NCBI RefSeq assembly: GCF_004916895.1
Contig: NZ_SNTZ01000005.1
Location: 1-64,000, forward strand
Direction: 5' to 3'
DNA length: 64,000 nucleotides
Source: Flagellimonas alvinocaridis
GTDB taxonomy: Bacteria > Bacteroidota > Bacteroidia > Flavobacteriales > Flavobacteriaceae
Translations under genes and position numbers: made by a program
The notes under the pieces: model-generated
What the model was told of the DNA's origin: nothing
The model's input: only the letters and a program-made list of their open reading frames with translations
Database searches by the model: none
In this document: positions 62,100-64,000 of the stretch, in pieces
Layout of the letters: every line of letters begins with the position of its first letter
Numbering within the stretch: position 1 is the first letter of the stretch

Positions 62100-62123
62100 T
62101 TTGTTGTCTATGCAACAAAAATA
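62100..62123 (-). promoter_or_regulatory. hpd promoter with overlapping MarR-type operator
   Basis: TTTGTTG (62100-62106) and CAACAAA (62113-62119) are exact inverted copies 6 nt apart. On the minus strand TATTTTTG (62123-62116) is a perfect TAnnTTTG -7 element whose last bases lie inside the palindrome. A protein bound there would block hpd transcription. It lies in the gap between hpd and the divergent marR gene, whose product is the likely ligand-responsive repressor. A separate -7-like TATTTTTG for marR is at 62223-62230. Confidence 0.65.
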
Positions 62124-62246
62124 AGTATTTTTGGGAAACGAAATTATTTTCCACGTTAAATTTTAAACTAGAATTGGGAACCCTGTCCAAGGGAAGAGCA
62201 GGAGCTATAAAAAGGGAATTCCTATTTTTGTGGGAACACAGAACAG

Positions 62247-62693
62247 ATGCTTAACTACCTAGATGAAATACAGGGGATTGGATTGCACTTGGATTTGGTC
62301 CTCCGCAAGATTCAAGATGCCTATTTAAGGACCTTTGAGGACTTGGGTGTTGAAATGACGATTGAGCAGTGGGTGATCTTACACCGCATCTATGAGTTAG
62401 GCGATGAGGCCAGCCAACGGGACATTGTCCGAAGCAATTTCCGGAACAGGGCCACAACTTCACGGGTAATTGGTGGGTTGGAGCGAAAGGGCTGGATTGC
62501 CAAAACCCGTTTTGATGGCGACCAAAAACGATTTAAGTTGGAGTTTACCCCCAAAGGTCAAGAGGTGATTGACCTCGTATTGCCGCACGCGCTCCAATTG
62601 CGAAAATTGGCAGTAAAAAATCTGGGGCCAAATGAATTTGAGACCTTTTTAAAGGTCTTGGACCAAATAGGGGAGAATTATGAGGAAAGCTAA
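62247..62693 (+). CDS. MarR-family regulator of the tyrosine operon
   Basis: This is a winged-helix regulator of 148 residues. Helices at about 5-45 form the dimer interface, the recognition region is EASQRDIVRSNFRNRATTSRVIGGLERKGWI, and the wing contains TRFDGDQKRFKLEFTPKG. MarR proteins usually release DNA when they bind an aromatic ligand. Its divergence from hpd and the palindrome over the hpd promoter suggest control of tyrosine and homogentisate degradation. TATTTTTG at 62223-62230 fits its own -7 element. The ligand is unknown. Confidence 0.85.
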   Translation: MLNYLDEIQGIGLHLDLVLRKIQDAYLRTFEDLGVEMTIEQWVILHRIYELGDEASQRDIVRSNFRNRATTSRVIGGLERKGWIAKTRFDGDQKRFKLEFTPKGQEVIDLVLPHALQLRKLAVKNLGPNEFETFLKVLDQIGENYEES

Positions 62694-62694
62694 A

Positions 62695-63426
62695 TCACTT
62701 TGCCACCATTATCTGTATCAGGGTTGCTAGACCAATAAGGAGAATGAACAGCAGGCTCAAGCTCCTAAATTTGTCTTGTGGAATGTACGCCAGTATCTTT
62801 TTGCCCAAATAGGTCCCTATCAACCCAATGGCGAACAAAAAGGGGAGGTAGGTGAGTTCCTGTTTTCCGATGTAGCCGTTGTTATAGTAGACAAAGGTCC
62901 GGGAAAAATCAATCATAAAATCAATAAAGGCCGAAGTGGCAATAAACGCATGCTTTTCCAGATTGAAAGCAGCCATCGTCAACCCCCGTATGGCACCGCC
63001 GGTTCCCAAAAGCCCTGCGGAGAATCCCGAAAGCGTTCCCCCGATGACCGCGTTCTTTTTATTGGGAAGCACCACAATCTCTTTTTTAATGAGGAACAGC
63101 AGGCTAAAGACCACCAAGAAAATCCCCAGAACCACGGTAAGGGCATAGCCATCCACCAGCTTCGAGAGAAATCCTCCGGCAATCACAAAGAATACGGACG
63201 GAACCCCAATGTACAGCAACAGTTTTTTGTCCAACCCTTTCTTGAACAAAAAGATCTTGCTCAGGTTGCTGGATAGGTGGAAAATGGCCGTCATGCCCAG
63301 CACCGAATAAAAATCAAAATAAAAGTTGCCCAAAGGCACAAAAAAGACCGAAGACCCAAAACCACCGATGGTACCGATGATTTCGGCAGCCAAGGCCAAA
63401 AGCAGGAAAAAGTAGTTGATTTTCAT
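62695..63426 (-). CDS. TauE/SafE-type membrane permease
   Basis: This 243-residue protein has about eight membrane helices and the TauE/SafE (TSUP) pattern. The first repeat contains IIGTIGGFGSSVFFVPLGNF and the second GTLSGFSAGLLGTGGAIRGL, with the family's small-residue-rich motif. TSUP proteins move sulfur compounds or organic anions across the inner membrane. The substrate here is unknown. It is convergent with marR with one base between the genes, so no terminator is needed. Confidence 0.85.
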   Translation of the reverse strand: MKINYFFLLLALAAEIIGTIGGFGSSVFFVPLGNFYFDFYSVLGMTAIFHLSSNLSKIFLFKKGLDKKLLLYIGVPSVFFVIAGGFLSKLVDGYALTVVLGIFLVVFSLLFLIKKEIVVLPNKKNAVIGGTLSGFSAGLLGTGGAIRGLTMAAFNLEKHAFIATSAFIDFMIDFSRTFVYYNNGYIGKQELTYLPFLFAIGLIGTYLGKKILAYIPQDKFRSLSLLFILLIGLATLIQIMVAK

Positions 63427-63602
63427 AAGGTTTTGGGTGGTTGTTGCGTCACAAAGAAAGGATGGTTTACAAAATTTTAACCTAAAATAAGCCTAAAATC
63501 CATCATATGGGTAATATAGCATAGAAACTGGTGAATTCTATGGACGCACGCATTTCAAATCCACCGCAACTTTGCCCTTGTATAATTTTAATATACAGGA
63601 TT

Positions 63603-64000
63603 ATGAAAAAGACAAGATTTTATCCAACAATATGGAGTACAGTGCCTTTTACGCCCAGTATCATGGCCGATTGGTACGCGCCACAGAACGGAAGCAAGGA
63701 GTTGATCATGAAAAACAATGCCGCTACCTCGCTCAAAGTTTCTGAAATGACCCTGAACATTGTAAAATTGGCAGCCGTGGATGCGGATGGGAAAGAACAC
63801 CAAGTTGTGGATTTCCCAGGACAGAACCCTGTGGTACTTAAAGGTATCCCTTCGGGATGTTTCTTGCGCTCCAAGAGCCTGCTTGCCCTTCCCAAGGGAA
63901 GATATACCGCTTTACGCTTTTATTTGGCCGGCTGGGGCAACCAGTTCATCTATAGGGATGGAATGGAAGAATCTGCCAATACCTTTGAAAGTTTGGATTT
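63603..64000 (+). CDS. Hypothetical protein, 3'-truncated by the window
   Basis: The open frame starts MKKTRFYPTIWSTVPFTPSI and is still open at the end of the window (132 codons seen). It has no obvious signal peptide or membrane segment. The visible part is beta-rich (LKVSEMTLNIVKLAAVDADG, VVLKGIPSGCFLRSKSLLAL, GRYTALRFYLAGWG). I do not recognise a family. It is divergent from the TauE-type gene, and the 176-nt gap between them holds no supported element beyond A/T-rich promoter-like sequence. Confidence 0.6.
   Translation, partial: MKKTRFYPTIWSTVPFTPSIMADWYAPQNGSKELIMKNNAATSLKVSEMTLNIVKLAAVDADGKEHQVVDFPGQNPVVLKGIPSGCFLRSKSLLALPKGRYTALRFYLAGWGNQFIYRDGMEESANTFESLD

Noticed and set aside
1..64000. 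CRISPR arrays, rRNA operons, prophage or complete insertion sequence
   Set aside because: No regularly spaced identical repeats with unique spacers, no rRNA sequence and no transposase or integrase gene were seen. The only repeats are the four degenerate units at 52-140 and small intergenic palindromes.

Overview
The window looks like a chromosomal segment from a marine-type member of the Flavobacteriaceae (phylum Bacteroidota). The evidence is a PorT-family protein, a CcoN-CcoO fusion, sugar porter, 2-oxoglutarate dehydrogenase and tyrosine catabolism genes of flavobacterial type, promoters with the Bacteroidota -7 element TAnnTTTG, and mostly weak or absent Shine-Dalgarno sequences. No genus can be fixed from the sequence alone.

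Layout. 1-2160 is an accessory, gene-poor stretch: four direct repeats like the terminus of an IS21-type element, several very small genes, and a small gene that appears frameshifted. 2161-4565 is a fur-like regulator with a Zn/Cd-type P1B ATPase. 4775-25430 is a microaerobic island: a response regulator and PAS histidine kinase, a Crp/Fnr regulator, the full cbb3 oxidase locus (ccoI, ccoS, ccoNO fusion, ccoQ, ccoP, ccoG, ccoH and a SafE-like membrane protein), a CoA-transferase, hemN, three universal stress proteins, a plant-type phosphofructokinase and a hibernation factor. 25681-36543 holds a sugar porter, waaA, a DegT aminotransferase, galE, an amidohydrolase and sucAB. 36608-43386 holds tatD, asparaginase, tRNA-Ser, an ExbB/ExbD cluster and porT. 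43386-53384 is a housekeeping block on the minus strand (rpoN, asnS, an RND/MMPL exporter, frr, pyrH, tsf, rpsB, rpsI, rplM). 53627-56278 is a DUF5916-type outer-membrane protein. 56273-62693 is a tyrosine/phenylalanine catabolic operon (HisC-like aminotransferase, flavin reductase-like protein, fahA, hgmA, hpd) with a divergent marR regulator. A TauE/SafE permease and a truncated gene close the window.

The strongest hidden signal is regulatory. Seven intergenic Fnr-type palindromes (TGA[TC]nnnn[AG]TCA) were found by eye. At fnr, ccoI, ccoS, usp, hemN, usp-pfk and hpf the palindrome lies exactly 23 bp from a perfect or 7-of-8 match to TAnnTTTG. This places the dyad centre near -41.5, the class II activator position. 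One palindrome serves fnr and ccoI divergently with the same spacing on both sides. A tandem pair precedes the response regulator/kinase genes. The island therefore reads as one self-contained Fnr regulon linking cbb3 assembly, anaerobic haem synthesis, glycolysis, stress proteins and ribosome hibernation. In the catabolic region a TTTGTTG-N6-CAACAAA dyad overlaps the -7 element of hpd, which fits repression by the adjacent MarR protein.
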